Shown: positions 50,512 through 60,054, counted from the stretch's first letter. The stretch: DNA of 64,000 nt from Rufibacter glacialis (GCF_008271745.1 NZ_VKKZ01000019.1:186001-250000); one strand, 5' to 3'. The notes: generated by a model not told the origin, from the sequence alone. Numbers and translations are program-made.

Positions 50512-52557
50512 ATGGCTGAAACAACCTACCCTCAACGATATACCCTTACCGCCGCGCTGCCGTACGCCAACGGCCCTGTGCACATTGGGCACCTGGCCGG
50601 CGTGTACATCCCGGCAGATATCTACGCCCGTTACCTGCGTTCGCGCGGGCGCGACGTGAAATTCGTCTGCGGCTCAGACGAGCACGGCGTTCCCATCACC
50701 ATCCGGGCCAAGAAGGAAGGCATCACGCCGCAGCAGGCCGTGGACAAATACCATGAGCTCATCAAGCAGAGCTTCGCTGATTTCAACATCTCCTTTGACA
50801 TCTATTCCCGCACCTCGTCCAAGACGCACGCGGAGACCGCCTCTGGGTTCTTCCAGAAGCTGTATCAGGAGGGCAAGTTCATAGAGCAGACCACCCAGCA
50901 GTACTTTGACGAGAAAGCCCAACAGTTCCTGGCCGACCGCTACATTGTGGGCACCTGCCCCAAGTGCGGCAATGACGGCGCCTACGGCGACCAGTGCGAA
51001 AGCTGCGGCACGTCTCTGAACGCCACCGACCTCATCAACCCCAAAAGTACCCTCAGCGGGGAGCCGCCCATGCTGCGCGAGACCAAGCATTGGTACCTGC
51101 CGCTGGACCAGTATGAGGCCTGGCTGCGCGAATGGATTGTAGACGGCCATAAAAACGACTGGAAAACGAACGTGTACGGCCAGTGCAAAAGCTGGATTGA
51201 CCAGGGCCTGCAACCCCGCGCCGTGACCCGTGACCTGGACTGGGGCGTGCCCGTGCCCGTGGAAGGCGCTGAAGGCAAGGTGCTCTACGTTTGGTTTGAC
51301 GCGCCCATCGGCTATATCTCGGCCACCAAAGACCTCACCCCCGACTGGGAACTGTACTGGAAAGACCAGGGCTCCAAACTGGTACACTTCATCGGCAAAG
51401 ATAACATCGTGTTCCACTGCATCATCTTCCCGGCCATGCTCAAGGCCCACGGTGATTACGTGCTCCCCGACAACGTGCCGGCCAACGAGTTCCTGAACCT
51501 GGAAGGCAACAAAATCTCCACCTCGCGCAACTGGGCCGTGTGGCTGCATGAATATTTAGAGGCACTTCCCGGCAAAGCCGATGTGCTGCGTTATGTGCTC
51601 TGCGCCAATGCCCCCGAGACCAAGGACAACGACTTCACCTGGAAAGATTTCCAGGCTAGAAACAACAATGAGCTGCTGGCCATCTTCGGGAACTTCATCA
51701 ACCGCGCGGTGGTGCTCACCCACAAATACTACCAGGGCGCCGTTCCGCAGCGCGGTGAATTAACTGATTTTGACCAGGAAGTGCTGGCCCAACTGGCTGG
51801 TTTCCCGGAGAAGATCGCGGCCTCTCTGGAGCAATACCGTTTCAAAGAAGCCCTGGGAGAACTCATGAACCTGGCCCGTTTGGGCAACAAATACCTGGCG
51901 GACACCGAGCCCTGGAAACTGATCAAGACCGATGCCGCGCGGGTGGAGACCATCATGAACATCGCGCTGCAGATCTCGGCGAGCCTCACCATCCTTTCGG
52001 AGCCCTTTTTGCCGGAAACAGCCCAGAAACTGGCGACCATGCTCAACTACACCCCGGGTAAATGGGACCAGGCCGGCTCTTCTGAGCTGCTTCCGGCGGG
52101 GCATACCATCGGTGAAGGCGCACTCTTGTTTGAGAAGATTGAAGACGCCGTGATAGAGGCCCAGGTGCAGAAACTCCTGGACACCAAGAAAGAGAACGAG
52201 TTGGCCAATGCCGTGGCCGCACCCGCCAAAGAAGACATCACCTTTGAGGATTTCTCTAAAATAGACATCCGTATAGGCACCATTCTGGAGGCTGAGAAAG
52301 TAGCCAAGACCAAGAAGCTGCTCAAGCTGAAAGTAGACACCGGCCTGGACCAGCGCACCATCGTGAGCGGTATTGCCGAGCACTTCAGCCCCGAGGAAAT
52401 CATTGGGCAGCAGGTGAGCGTACTGGTGAACCTGGCCCCGCGGGAGATCAAAGGCATTGTGAGCCAGGGTATGCTGCTCATGGCCGAGAACGCCGACGGT
52501 TCCCTGGCCTTCATGCAACCATCTAAGCCCGTGGTGAACGGCGGAGGAGTAAGTTAG
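50512..52557 (+). CDS. metG: Methionyl-tRNA synthetase with C-terminal tRNA-binding domain
   Basis: 681 residues. Class I signature [14 protein letters not shown] near residue 20, a zinc knuckle with CPKC and CESC near 146-163, the KMSKS-equivalent [11 protein letters not shown] near 336, an anticodon-binding helical domain and, from about 580, an EMAP-II/Trbp111-type OB-fold ([18 protein letters not shown]). It charges tRNA-Met; the OB-fold helps dimerisation and tRNA binding. The ATG at 50512 ([18 protein letters not shown]) is preferred because the promoter box at 50486 excludes the longer frame from 50470. Confidence 0.97.
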   Translation: MAETTYPQRYTLTAALPYANGPVHIGHLAGVYIPADIYARYLRSRGRDVKFVCGSDEHGVPITIRAKKEGITPQQAVDKYHELIKQSFADFNISFDIYSRTSSKTHAETASGFFQKLYQEGKFIEQTTQQYFDEKAQQFLADRYIVGTCPKCGNDGAYGDQCESCGTSLNATDLINPKSTLSGEPPMLRETKHWYLPLDQYEAWLREWIVDGHKNDWKTNVYGQCKSWIDQGLQPRAVTRDLDWGVPVPVEGAEGKVLYVWFDAPIGYISATKDLTPDWELYWKDQGSKLVHFIGKDNIVFHCIIFPAMLKAHGDYVLPDNVPANEFLNLEGNKISTSRNWAVWLHEYLEALPGKADVLRYVLCANAPETKDNDFTWKDFQARNNNELLAIFGNFINRAVVLTHKYYQGAVPQRGELTDFDQEVLAQLAGFPEKIAASLEQYRFKEALGELMNLARLGNKYLADTEPWKLIKTDAARVETIMNIALQISASLTILSEPFLPETAQKLATMLNYTPGKWDQAGSSELLPAGHTIGEGALLFEKIEDAVIEAQVQKLLDTKKENELANAVAAPAKEDITFEDFSKIDIRIGTILEAEKVAKTKKLLKLKVDTGLDQRTIVSGIAEHFSPEEIIGQQVSVLVNLAPREIKGIVSQGMLLMAENADGSLAFMQPSKPVVNGGGVS

Positions 52558-52617
52558 TAAGCTTTCAAGGCCCTGTTCTCCACTTATTTCTGAGAAAACA
52601 GACTGAAAACGATCCTC

Positions 52618-52662
52618 CAAGTAAAAAGCCTCGCTGGTTCTTCCAGGGAGGCTTTTTACTTG
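52618..52662. terminator. Bidirectional terminator between metG and TonB-like gene
   Basis: Fifteen-base perfect arms (52618-52632, 52648-52662; CAAGTAAAAAGCCTC) enclose a CTGG/CCAG stem. A/T ends on both sides fit two convergent genes. Confidence 0.88.
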
Positions 52663-52676
52663 AAGGATCAGTCTGA

Positions 52677-53525
52677 TTACTCTAATCTGAACACGATGGG
52701 AAGCGTATACCTGGTTTTAACAGGCCTTCCTTTCAGAAGGGCTGGTTTCCAGGTAGGATAGGCTTTCAGTTTTTCAATGGCTTTCTTGTCAAACCCAAAA
52801 TCTTCCTGGTTCAGCGCCACGAAGTCTTTCAGGCGGCCTTGCTCATCCACGGTAAACTGGATATACACCGTCGCTTCCCGGTCGTGGTATATCGCGTCTT
52901 CGGGGTATTGGATGGTCTGGGCCAGTTTAGATGTAAAGGCCGTGAGCCCGGCCTTGGGAGCGGCCGTTTTATCATAGCTCAGATACAGGGTGTCCTTTGG
53001 CCCGGTGCGGTAAATGAAAGCAGAAACCAAAAGGGAATCCTGGTAGACGTAATGTGCTTCCTCAGTTTTGTCTTTGGTAGTGACCTTATCATGCCCGGAG
53101 CCTTTTACCAGCAAAGGCACATTTTCTTTGGTCCAGACCTGCCCGAAGGTGAGCTTGGTCCCCTTGGCGTACTTTTCATGCGCGGGTTTACCGTCATCAA
53201 AGAAAACAGTGGTGGAGGCTTTTAGAGTAGAAAAGAACGGTCTGAGAGTATGTTCCAGGGGATTCTTGATATACCACAGGTAAGCATCCACCTCATCTGC
53301 CACCAAGGTGCCTTCTACAGTGCTTTTCTGTTTCAGCTTTTTATCTGCGTAATCCTCTACGCGTACTTTGTTCTCCTCTAAGAAGTAGTGCCTTTCAAAG
53401 CGGGTCTCTTCGTTCTGTCTGGATTGAAAGCTCTTGGAAAAGTATCTAAAATCCTGTGCATAGGCAGACACAGAAAGCAGGGAAAGAAAAAGGCAAACGG
53501 CAAAACGCATAGGAGGTACAGCCAC
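52677..53525 (-). CDS. Exported protein with C-terminal TonB-like domain
   Basis: 282 residues. A cleavable signal peptide (MRFAVCLFLSLLSVSAYAQ, from the second possible start at 53510) is followed by a beta-rich region (about 25-185) of unknown type. The TonB C-terminal fold follows: IQYPEDAIYHDREATVYIQF, TVDEQGRLKDFVAL, then LKAYPTWKPALLKGRPV and a final LPIVFRL strand. True TonB proteins are anchored by a membrane helix. Here the signal looks cleavable and there is no Pro-rich linker, so it may not transduce energy. Bacteroidota have many such TonB-domain proteins of unclear role. Confidence 0.78.
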   Translation of the reverse strand: MAVPPMRFAVCLFLSLLSVSAYAQDFRYFSKSFQSRQNEETRFERHYFLEENKVRVEDYADKKLKQKSTVEGTLVADEVDAYLWYIKNPLEHTLRPFFSTLKASTTVFFDDGKPAHEKYAKGTKLTFGQVWTKENVPLLVKGSGHDKVTTKDKTEEAHYVYQDSLLVSAFIYRTGPKDTLYLSYDKTAAPKAGLTAFTSKLAQTIQYPEDAIYHDREATVYIQFTVDEQGRLKDFVALNQEDFGFDKKAIEKLKAYPTWKPALLKGRPVKTRYTLPIVFRLE

Positions 53526-53605
53526 TCATTGAAAGAAGCGTAAATATAATAAATAAGGGAAAGGAGAAGACGGAAGTAGCAGTGCCCCGTTTCTGCTCTG
53601 ATGCT

Positions 53606-54481
53606 CTATTTTTCAATGAAGACCTGGGCCTTCAGCGGAAACAGACGGTCTACCACGTGGAGTAAGCGGGCGCGGGTGCGCTTGTTGCGGCTCACCAGGG
53701 CCAGTGACGTGAAATCAAAAAGTTGCAGGCGGACCACCTCCTGGGCCACGGTACAGCCTTCCAGCCGGGCAGCCAGGAAGAACTGCGCAATGCGCTCATT
53801 CCACTCCTCCTTGTTGCCCCAGTAATGCGCGAGCCAGGGTTTGGCCTCCTGCAAGCCGTAGGTTTCCTGCAGGGCCACCGAGAGGGCAAACTGCTCAATA
53901 AGCCGCGGCGTGACCTGTTGGGCGCACATCTGGTCACAGATGCGCAGGGCCAGGGCAATGGCAGCCAGGTTCTGCTGGGCCGGTACCGCCACCACGCCCG
54001 CGTTCCACATCTGGTGCCGGGAGTTGATCTGGAAAGCCCCGAAGTCCATGCCCTGCACCTGCTGCCACATCTTTTTCTCCGTCTTGCTTTTCAAGGCCGA
54101 GAGTTGGCCTTCCATCTGGTGCATGAACGCCGTACCGCTTTGTAGTTGCGCCCACCACGCCTGCGGCGGCTGGAACAGGAAAACGTCAGAGTCTACATAT
54201 ACTACCGGCTGATCAGGCGCCTGGCTCATGAGGTGCTCTATGGCCTTGATCTTGATGCGCCAGAAGAACCGGTGCGGGCCTTGCCATTGCGTGAGTTGTT
54301 CCTGCGTCACCGGAAGAAGTTGTACCTCCTGGGCCAGGTGCTGGTAGTACTGCGGATGATCTGTGCATACGTACACCGTGTGCTGCCCCGGCTGCAGGTA
54401 AGGCAGAAAAGACAGGATCGCGAAGTTCGCCTGGCTATAGGTGTTCAGGTGGGGGCCTACGGTGAGGAGCAACAGATTCAT
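53606..54481 (-). CDS. Nucleotide-diphospho-sugar transferase-like protein
   Basis: 291 residues, cytoplasmic. A Rossmann-like N-terminus (MNLLLLTVGPHLNTYSQANF) and the DxD-type motif VVYVDSDVFLF near 103 point to a GT-A glycosyltransferase of the kind that uses a nucleotide sugar and a metal ion. MWNAGVVAVP near 156 and HYWGNKEEW near 217 are typical acceptor/donor loops. The donor and acceptor are unknown, and no other polysaccharide genes are adjacent. The Met at 54481 is used as start because it directly precedes the first beta strand; 13 codons upstream (54520) is an alternative. Confidence 0.7.
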   Translation of the reverse strand: MNLLLLTVGPHLNTYSQANFAILSFLPYLQPGQHTVYVCTDHPQYYQHLAQEVQLLPVTQEQLTQWQGPHRFFWRIKIKAIEHLMSQAPDQPVVYVDSDVFLFQPPQAWWAQLQSGTAFMHQMEGQLSALKSKTEKKMWQQVQGMDFGAFQINSRHQMWNAGVVAVPAQQNLAAIALALRICDQMCAQQVTPRLIEQFALSVALQETYGLQEAKPWLAHYWGNKEEWNERIAQFFLAARLEGCTVAQEVVRLQLFDFTSLALVSRNKRTRARLLHVVDRLFPLKAQVFIEK

Positions 54482-54574
54482 GCAGTATTCAGGAATAGAG
54501 AGGAAAAGTGACCGGTGCACGTCAAAGCTTTAGACGGGAAGACGCCGGTTCTGGTTATCTGCCTGAGTAGGCGC

Positions 54575-55549
54575 TCATGGCTGCACCAGCAACACCATCT
54601 TGCCAATGTGGGTGCTGCTTTCCATGAGCGCATGGGCCTGGGCCGCCTGCTCTAGGCTAAACGTCTGGTAGATAACGGGCTTGAACTTTCCGGCTTCCAG
54701 CAGAGGCCACACGTGTTGCTCCACGGCGGCGGTAAGGGCGGCTTTGAAATCAGCATCGCGGGGGCGCAGGGTGCTGCCCGTGATGGAAAGGCGTTTCTGC
54801 ATGACCTGCCGCTCATCAAAGGCTCCGTTGGCTCCCTGCATGGCGTTGATGAAGACCAACCGACCATCTGGTTTCAGCAGGTTCAGGTTCTTTGCAATAT
54901 AGGTGCCGCCTACCATGTCCAGCACCACGTCTACGCCTTCGGCGGTGAGTTCCTCCTCAAAATCCTGGGTTTTGTAGTTGAGGCAGCGGTCAGCGCCCAG
55001 GTCTTCACAGGCCTGGCACTTCTCGGGGCTGCCCGCCGTGGCGAAGACCTGGGCGTCCCAGGCTTTGGCCAACTGAATGGCCGTAATCCCGATGCCGCTG
55101 CTTCCGCCGTGTACCAGAAAGTTCTCCTGGGGCTGCAGTTGCCCCCGCTGGAAGACGTTGTGCCACACGGTGAACAAGGTTTCCGGGAGTGAGGCCGCCT
55201 CGGCAAAACTACAGCCGTTAGGCAGGGGCAGGCAGTGCCGGGCATCCACTACGGCATATTCGGCGTAGCCGCCGCCGGGCAACAGGGCACAGACGGCATC
55301 ACCGGGTTGCCAGCGGTCTACCTGGCTGCCGCAGGCCTCCACCGTGCCCGCGATCTCTAACCCGGGAATGTCAACGGGTGCGCCGGCGGGGGGCGGGTAT
55401 TGGCCTTTGCGCTGGGCCACGTCTGGTCTGTTGATGCCCGCGGCGTGTACCCGCACCAGTACCTGATGTGGGGCGGGGGAAGGGGTAGGCCGTTCCTGCA
55501 CCTGGAGTACCTCTGGGGCGCCGGGGGCCGTGATCACCACTGCTTTCAT
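54575..55549 (-). CDS. Quinone oxidoreductase-like NAD(P)H dehydrogenase (MDR, PIG3 type)
   Basis: 324 residues, the usual length of zinc-free medium-chain dehydrogenase/reductases. MKAVVITAPGAPEVLQVQE, GINRPDVAQRKGQYPPP and the nucleotide-binding HGGSSGIGITAIQLAKA near 145 are quinone oxidoreductase/PIG3 signatures. There are no structural-zinc cysteines, which excludes classical alcohol dehydrogenase. It probably reduces quinones or enones with NADPH in the cytoplasm. It lies between the glycosyltransferase-like gene and the lactonase gene on the same strand. Confidence 0.92.
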   Translation of the reverse strand: MKAVVITAPGAPEVLQVQERPTPSPAPHQVLVRVHAAGINRPDVAQRKGQYPPPAGAPVDIPGLEIAGTVEACGSQVDRWQPGDAVCALLPGGGYAEYAVVDARHCLPLPNGCSFAEAASLPETLFTVWHNVFQRGQLQPQENFLVHGGSSGIGITAIQLAKAWDAQVFATAGSPEKCQACEDLGADRCLNYKTQDFEEELTAEGVDVVLDMVGGTYIAKNLNLLKPDGRLVFINAMQGANGAFDERQVMQKRLSITGSTLRPRDADFKAALTAAVEQHVWPLLEAGKFKPVIYQTFSLEQAAQAHALMESSTHIGKMVLLVQP

Positions 55550-55687
55550 AGGTCTTTAGTTTTGGTGGAAGAGGGGGAACTGGGGGTTCCAAGCTATACT
55601 TTCCCGGTGCCAGGAGGTTGCCGCTTCCGGGAAGAAAGGACGGGTTCACCCAAGGGAGCCGGCTGGGGAAGAAACGGGTTAGTTTCC

Positions 55688-55747
55688 TTCCGCCAGGCCG
55701 TTTAGCGGCTCTCTTTTGGGAAACAGCCGCTAAACAGCCTGGCGGAA
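55688..55747. terminator. Terminator after the lactonase gene (palindrome family)
   Basis: Arms 55688-55710 and 55725-55747 pair over 22 of 23 positions (one C/A mismatch). The inner part GTTTAGCGGCT ... AGCCGCTAAAC is a palindrome-family member. It is 12 bases from the lactonase stop and lacks a T run. Confidence 0.7.
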
Positions 55748-55758
55748 AGGCGGAGCGG

Positions 55759-56922
55759 TTACTTGGTTTCCGGGAAATCCGGTACTACCTGCAGGCACAC
55801 CGGCGCGGCTACCTCCGTGGATTGACCCGTATAGGTCAGTTGGCCGGTCCGGGTGTCTACCTTGTAGGTGGTGATGTTGTTGGAGCGTTGGTTGGCCACC
55901 AGCATAGTCTTGCCAGACGGACTCAGGGCGAAGTTGCGGGGCCAGTTGCCTTGCGTGGACACGTGCTCCACCAGGGTCAGTTGGTTTGTATTAGAGTCAA
56001 TCTGGAAAACGGCGATGCTGTTGTGCCCGCGGTTGGAACCGTACAGGAACCGTCCGTCCTGGGAGACGTGCACATCGGCGCAGAAGCTCTCTCCGGTATA
56101 TCCTGCCGGAAGGGTTGATACGGTGGCTACCTCGGTCAGCGCCCCCGTCTCCGGGTTATAGGTGAAGGCGGTGAGGGTGGAGTTAAGCTCATTGATCACG
56201 TAGGCAAAACGCAGGTTGGGGTGGAACGTGAGGTGGCGCGGGCCGGCCCCAGGAGCGGTAGTAAAGGCTGGTTGCGCCTGCCGTTCCAGTTTGCCCGCCG
56301 GGTCTAGTCTATAACTGATGATCTGGTCAATTCCCAGGTCCACGGCCAGGGCGAATCTGTTTTTGGGGTCAGGCAGGATGCAGTGGGCGTGGGCGGCGTT
56401 CTGCTGGGGCTTGGGGCCTTTGCCTACGTGTTGCTCCATGTCAGTTGGGGCGCTCAGGTGGCCGTTGGGCTGTATCTGGAACGCGGCCACATTGCCCCCC
56501 ACATAGTTGGCCACCAGGGCTACCTTGTTTTGGTGGTCCAGGCTGATGTAACAGGGAGCACCGCCCAAAGAGGGCTGCCGGTTCAGGAAGGTGAGGTGAC
56601 CCGTTTTCTGGTCAACGGCGAAGGCACTCACGGCGCCGCTTTTCTGGCCCTCGTACGCGGCGGTTTCACTTACCGCATACAGGTTTTTCCGGTCCTGGCT
56701 CAAGGTGAGGAAAGACGGGTTCTCCCCGGCTTTCACCCCGAAGACCTTGGTCAGGGTGCCGGTTTCCTCGTTCAGGCGGTAGGCCAAAATACCTTCGGCG
56801 TCTGGTTTGGCATAAGTTCCTACGTAGACCATGTATTCTTTCTTGGATATAACCTGTTTAACGGAGGTACAGGCAGCCAAGGTTATGCCCAGCAGCGCCA
56901 GGAACGCGGTTTGGAGTTTCAT
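55759..56922 (-). CDS. Lactonase family (7-bladed propeller) lipoprotein
   Basis: 387 residues. The N-terminus ALLGITLAAC is a lipobox, so the mature protein is lipid-anchored. The body is the 3-carboxy-cis,cis-muconate/6-phosphogluconolactonase (Pgl, YbhE-type) propeller: MVYVGTYAKPDAEGILAYRL, GENPSFLTLSQDRKNLYAVSE, NAAHAHCILPDPKNRFALAVDLG and GNWPRNFALSPSGKTML. In E. coli the family hydrolyses 6-phosphogluconolactone in the cytoplasm; an exported version must act on other lactones or sugars. The Met at 56922 is used; the 35 residues upstream are not a signal. Confidence 0.88.
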   Translation of the reverse strand: MKLQTAFLALLGITLAACTSVKQVISKKEYMVYVGTYAKPDAEGILAYRLNEETGTLTKVFGVKAGENPSFLTLSQDRKNLYAVSETAAYEGQKSGAVSAFAVDQKTGHLTFLNRQPSLGGAPCYISLDHQNKVALVANYVGGNVAAFQIQPNGHLSAPTDMEQHVGKGPKPQQNAAHAHCILPDPKNRFALAVDLGIDQIISYRLDPAGKLERQAQPAFTTAPGAGPRHLTFHPNLRFAYVINELNSTLTAFTYNPETGALTEVATVSTLPAGYTGESFCADVHVSQDGRFLYGSNRGHNSIAVFQIDSNTNQLTLVEHVSTQGNWPRNFALSPSGKTMLVANQRSNNITTYKVDTRTGQLTYTGQSTEVAAPVCLQVVPDFPETK

Positions 56923-57092
56923 AGATTGGATTATGCGGTGGATTTTGTGAAAGATGCCCAAAAGATACGGAAACAGCCATAGGATTGACGCCTGTTTCCA
57001 GAAAAACGGAACAGAAACAGGAGGCAATTTTTCACAGGGCCTTCCCCGGGAGAAGGAATATAGTGCTTATATGAAGGCAAGCCTGATAATGC

Positions 57093-58313
57093 CTAGCTCT
57101 TCTGCAACCGTTTCACCACCACGTAGAACCCCAGGGCCGCCACCACGCATAGGATACTGGCGCCCCACCACAGGGTGTCAAACCCATAAGAGGCAATGGT
57201 GCTGGTGCCTACATACGGCCCTATGATGTGCGCTCCCGAGTAAGATAAGCTATACAAGCCCATGTAAGAGCCGCGGTTGTGCGGGCCCGAGCGCTGTACG
57301 GTAAGGGTGCTCATAAAGGGCATGGCCAGCATCTCAGAAAGGCTCATGAGCAGCACTGACAGTACCAGCACCGGGAACCCTTGGGCCACGTTGAGGAGGA
57401 CAAACGCCATGGCCAGCAACAGCAGGCCCAACACAATCATTTTCCAGACCGCATGTCTTTCCCCAAGCAGGTAGACAATGATCATCTCCAGCAGAAACAC
57501 CATAAGTCCGTTGAAAGCCAGCAGGCCGCCAATCTGCAGTTCAGACAATTGGTATACCTGCCGGAAGTATAGGGGCATGGTTGAGAAGAACTGGAAAAAA
57601 GCCACCGCGTAGCAGCAGCACAGCACGGTAAACACCAGAAACAGCCCGTCCTGGTAAGGGGAGCGCCTGACAGGCTCTGTAGAGGGTAGTTCTGCCTGGG
57701 CCGGGGGCGTAGGTGTAGGGGCATGCCCCTGGCGGTGCCGGAAATAAAAAAAGAAAAGCACCCCGGCGGTGAGGCAGGTGATACCATCAGCCATGAAGAG
57801 CCATTGGTAGGAGACCGTGGCCAGCAAACCACCCAGGGCCGGGCCAATGGAGAAACCCAGGTTGATGGCCATGCGGTTAAGGGAGAAAGCCCGGGTCACA
57901 TTCTCCGGCCGGGCGTAGGAACTCACCGAGGAGGCATTGGCCGGACGAAGACACTCGGTCAGCAGGCTGAGCAGGAAAATACCCCCCGCGAAAAACTCAA
58001 ACCGTTCCAGCGTGAGCATCACAAAGAACCAGCTGCCGCCCAGCACCAGGCTCAGGAACTGCACCTTGAAATGCCCCACCTTATCGGTCAGCCAACCACC
58101 CAGGAAGGTGCCGCACATGGAGCCCACGCCAAACAGGCTTAAAAGCAAGCCCACCTGTTGCAGAGTGAAACCTAATGCCTCCGTGAGGTACACGCTCAGG
58201 AACGGCACCACCATAGCCCCGCTGCGGTTAATGAACATCACGGCGGCCAGAAGCCAGGCTTCTCTGGAGAGGCCGCCAAAGGCATTGCGGTACAAGGACA
58301 AGATACGGGTCAT
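57093..58313 (-). CDS. MFS transporter
   Basis: 406 residues with about twelve membrane helices in two halves. The motif A-like loop GGWLTDKVGHFKVQ lies between helices 2 and 3 near residue 70, and a Pro-rich cytoplasmic loop (APTPTPPAQAELPS) lies in the middle. It belongs to the drug/metabolite exporter-like part of the Major Facilitator Superfamily; the substrate cannot be told from sequence. The Met at 58313 (MTRILSLYRNAFGG) is chosen over 58334. It is preceded by a 459-base gap. Confidence 0.88.
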   Translation of the reverse strand: MTRILSLYRNAFGGLSREAWLLAAVMFINRSGAMVVPFLSVYLTEALGFTLQQVGLLLSLFGVGSMCGTFLGGWLTDKVGHFKVQFLSLVLGGSWFFVMLTLERFEFFAGGIFLLSLLTECLRPANASSVSSYARPENVTRAFSLNRMAINLGFSIGPALGGLLATVSYQWLFMADGITCLTAGVLFFFYFRHRQGHAPTPTPPAQAELPSTEPVRRSPYQDGLFLVFTVLCCCYAVAFFQFFSTMPLYFRQVYQLSELQIGGLLAFNGLMVFLLEMIIVYLLGERHAVWKMIVLGLLLLAMAFVLLNVAQGFPVLVLSVLLMSLSEMLAMPFMSTLTVQRSGPHNRGSYMGLYSLSYSGAHIIGPYVGTSTIASYGFDTLWWGASILCVVAALGFYVVVKRLQKS

Positions 58314-58772
58314 GGAGCGGGGTTGGCGGCACAAAAGTAGGCAAATGCCTGAATTCTCTCCCTTTTCTTCCTATCGCAAACCCGAAAAACGAAACCGCCC
58401 AGGAAGAGATGAGAAGGCACCCCCATTAGCTCATTAAGGCACCGCGGTAGTTGAAATCATTGAAGGATAAAAGCAGGAGAAACAGCTGTCGGCCCAGAAA
58501 AGCTGCTTTGGCAGCAGGGGTAGAGGCGGTGCTTGCTAAAGTTGCCAAGCAAGCAGCCCAGGTTATAAAGGGTAATAACGAATAAAGCCCCAGCGTAAGA
58601 ACTATCCCAGAGGGGCCAACCTGCAAATGCGGTAATCCAGTTGTCGGGCTAGGTCCGCAAGAAGAGGTCTCTGATTTCTGCTTAGAAGATGCCAGGAAAA
58701 CCTGTTGTGCGGGTTTAGGGGCTGTTTTATCCAAACCGCCCCTAAACCCGCACAACAGGCTCAATAGGATTC
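58314..58772. other. 459-base gap between the MFS gene and pth
   Basis: Apart from the terminator at 58701-58759, no element is recognised. A 112-codon frame runs through it on the minus strand (58426-58764), but it includes both arms of that terminator and has no family match. Confidence 0.55.
58701..58759. terminator. Terminator after pth (palindrome family)
   Basis: Twenty-two-base perfect arms (58701-58722, 58738-58759). The inner part GGGTTTAGGGGC ... GCCCCTAAACCC with GTTTT/AAA in the loop makes it a palindrome-family member. It is 13 bases past the pth stop. Confidence 0.8.
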
Positions 58773-59405
58773 TTATTTGTTGAAGAAGTTCATGGTGCGC
58801 TCCAAGCCAATGGTGCCAAAGGAAAGGCTCATCTCCGCGGCTTTCTCAATGTGGGTAGACAGGTCTATTTTTTCGTCCTCAGAGAAGGGGCTGAGCACGT
58901 AATCTACCTGGCGGCCTTTGGAGAACTGCGAATCTACCCCAAACCGAAGTCTCGGATATTCATTGTTACCCAGGGTTTCCTCAATGTGCTTGAGGCCGTT
59001 GTGCCCGCCGGCGCTGCCTTTGGCCCGCATGCGGAGTTTGCCGTAGGGCAGGGCCAGGTCATCGGTGATCACCAGCATCTGCTCCGCCGGAATCTTGAGC
59101 ACGCTCAGCCAATGGGCCACCGCTTTTCCGCTCAGATTCATGTACGTGGTGGGTTTCACCAACGTGAAGTGCTTGCCCTTGGTCTTGAATTCGGTCACAA
59201 ACGAGTGGCGGCCGGTGTCAAAGGAAACATCATGTTTTTTGGCCAGGTGGTCCAGCACCATGAACCCGATGTTATGGCGCGTGTCAGCGTATTCCGGACC
59301 AATGTTGCCCAGGCCCACGAGTAAGTATTTCATATCAGGAGGAGTGTCATCTGTTGCCGCAGAAGTCTCTTTTCTGCCCAACCAGTTGACGAAACGTGTA
59401 AACAT
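58773..59405 (-). CDS. pth: Peptidyl-tRNA hydrolase
   Basis: 210 residues from the first Met, or 186 from the Met at 59333 (MKYLLVGLGNIGPEYADTRHN), which is the classical Pth N-terminus. The catalytic His is in TRHNIGFMVLD, with KPTTYMNLSG, DDLALPYGKLRMR and GSAGGHNGLKHIEE following, all conserved. It releases peptides from peptidyl-tRNA after premature drop-off and is essential. A TAnnTTTG box at 59410-59417 lies immediately before the first Met, so transcription would begin about there. This favours the internal start, or else a leaderless message. Confidence 0.95.
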   Translation of the reverse strand: MFTRFVNWLGRKETSAATDDTPPDMKYLLVGLGNIGPEYADTRHNIGFMVLDHLAKKHDVSFDTGRHSFVTEFKTKGKHFTLVKPTTYMNLSGKAVAHWLSVLKIPAEQMLVITDDLALPYGKLRMRAKGSAGGHNGLKHIEETLGNNEYPRLRFGVDSQFSKGRQVDYVLSPFSEDEKIDLSTHIEKAAEMSLSFGTIGLERTMNFFNK

Positions 59406-59409
59406 GCCG

Positions 59410-59417
59410 CAAAGGTA
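59410..59417 (-). promoter_or_regulatory. -7 promoter box of pth
   Basis: TACCTTTG on the minus strand, an exact TAnnTTTG match. Its expected transcription start falls on or next to the ATG at 59405. No -33 TTG was seen. Confidence 0.5.
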
Positions 59418-59477
59418 AGGTCTTCTGGGTTTTGAGGCTAATTTTTAGAAACCGGGCTGAAAGAACTTTACCGCTCG

Positions 59478-59681
59478 TTAGCTTACCATCAGTAATGCAA
59501 ATCCGAATCCTAGGAAGCTAACAATAGTCAAAATGATCCCCATTACAATGTTAGCATACCCAACGTCCTTCTTTTCTCTATCTCTGTTTAAGGTTGAGTG
59601 TTTGTATCCTTTGTAGCTAAAAATAAGTCCAGTAATGGTCGCTAGGTGCAAAGAGAACAATGCCAAAGCCAATAAAAACAT
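59478..59681 (-). CDS. Small two-helix membrane protein of unknown function
   Basis: 67 residues with two hydrophobic helices (LLALALFSLHLATITGLIFS near 3-22 and IVMGIILTIVSFLGFGFALLMV near 45-66) joined by a charged loop (NRDREKKDVG). Not recognised. It is more AT-rich than its neighbours. TACTTTTG at 59699-59692 on the minus strand is a possible -7 box. No inverted-repeat boundaries like those of the cassettes at 29089-30100 were found around it. Confidence 0.6.
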   Translation of the reverse strand: MFLLALALFSLHLATITGLIFSYKGYKHSTLNRDREKKDVGYANIVMGIILTIVSFLGFGFALLMVS

Positions 59682-60019
59682 CCTAGTGAGGCAAAAGTAT
59701 AAGCATCTACGATGTAGAGCAGAAATATTGCAAAAGGGATGGAGTAGCTATATATGGCTACTCTGTAGCTTTTGGTGATGCTTTCTCTGCTTGTGCTAGG
59801 TTCTGGGATAGGATGCATTGAAAGTGTTTCCTGATGTGTGAGGAGTGCTTTGGTTTCAGCACTCTTTCCGTAAAAACAACTCTAAAATGGAAAAATCGCT
59901 GCAAAGCAGCGAAACAGTTTCTACCGCCTCTACCGGCTGTTACTTCCTTAACCGCTTTCTTCTGTTTATCCAAGGCAGAAGGAAATTCCGCTAGCCCCTG
60001 GCCTAACCGCTGGCTCAAA

Positions 60020-60054
60020 AGACCTCGTAGTGTCCGAAGGACCTGCGAGTGTCT
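60020..60054. repeat. Dispersed palindrome family B, copy 5
   Basis: AGACCTCGTAGTGTCC, GAAGG, ACCTGCGAGTGTCT. Confidence 0.8.

Noticed and set aside
58426..58764. 112-codon minus-strand frame between the MFS gene and pth
   Set aside because: It contains both arms of the perfect terminator at 58701-58759, has no recognisable domain and looks like an open frame by chance.
59478..59681. Small AT-rich membrane gene as a third integron-like cassette
   Set aside because: No complementary boundary pair or attC-like hairpin was found around it, although TAAGCTAAC occurs near its stop.
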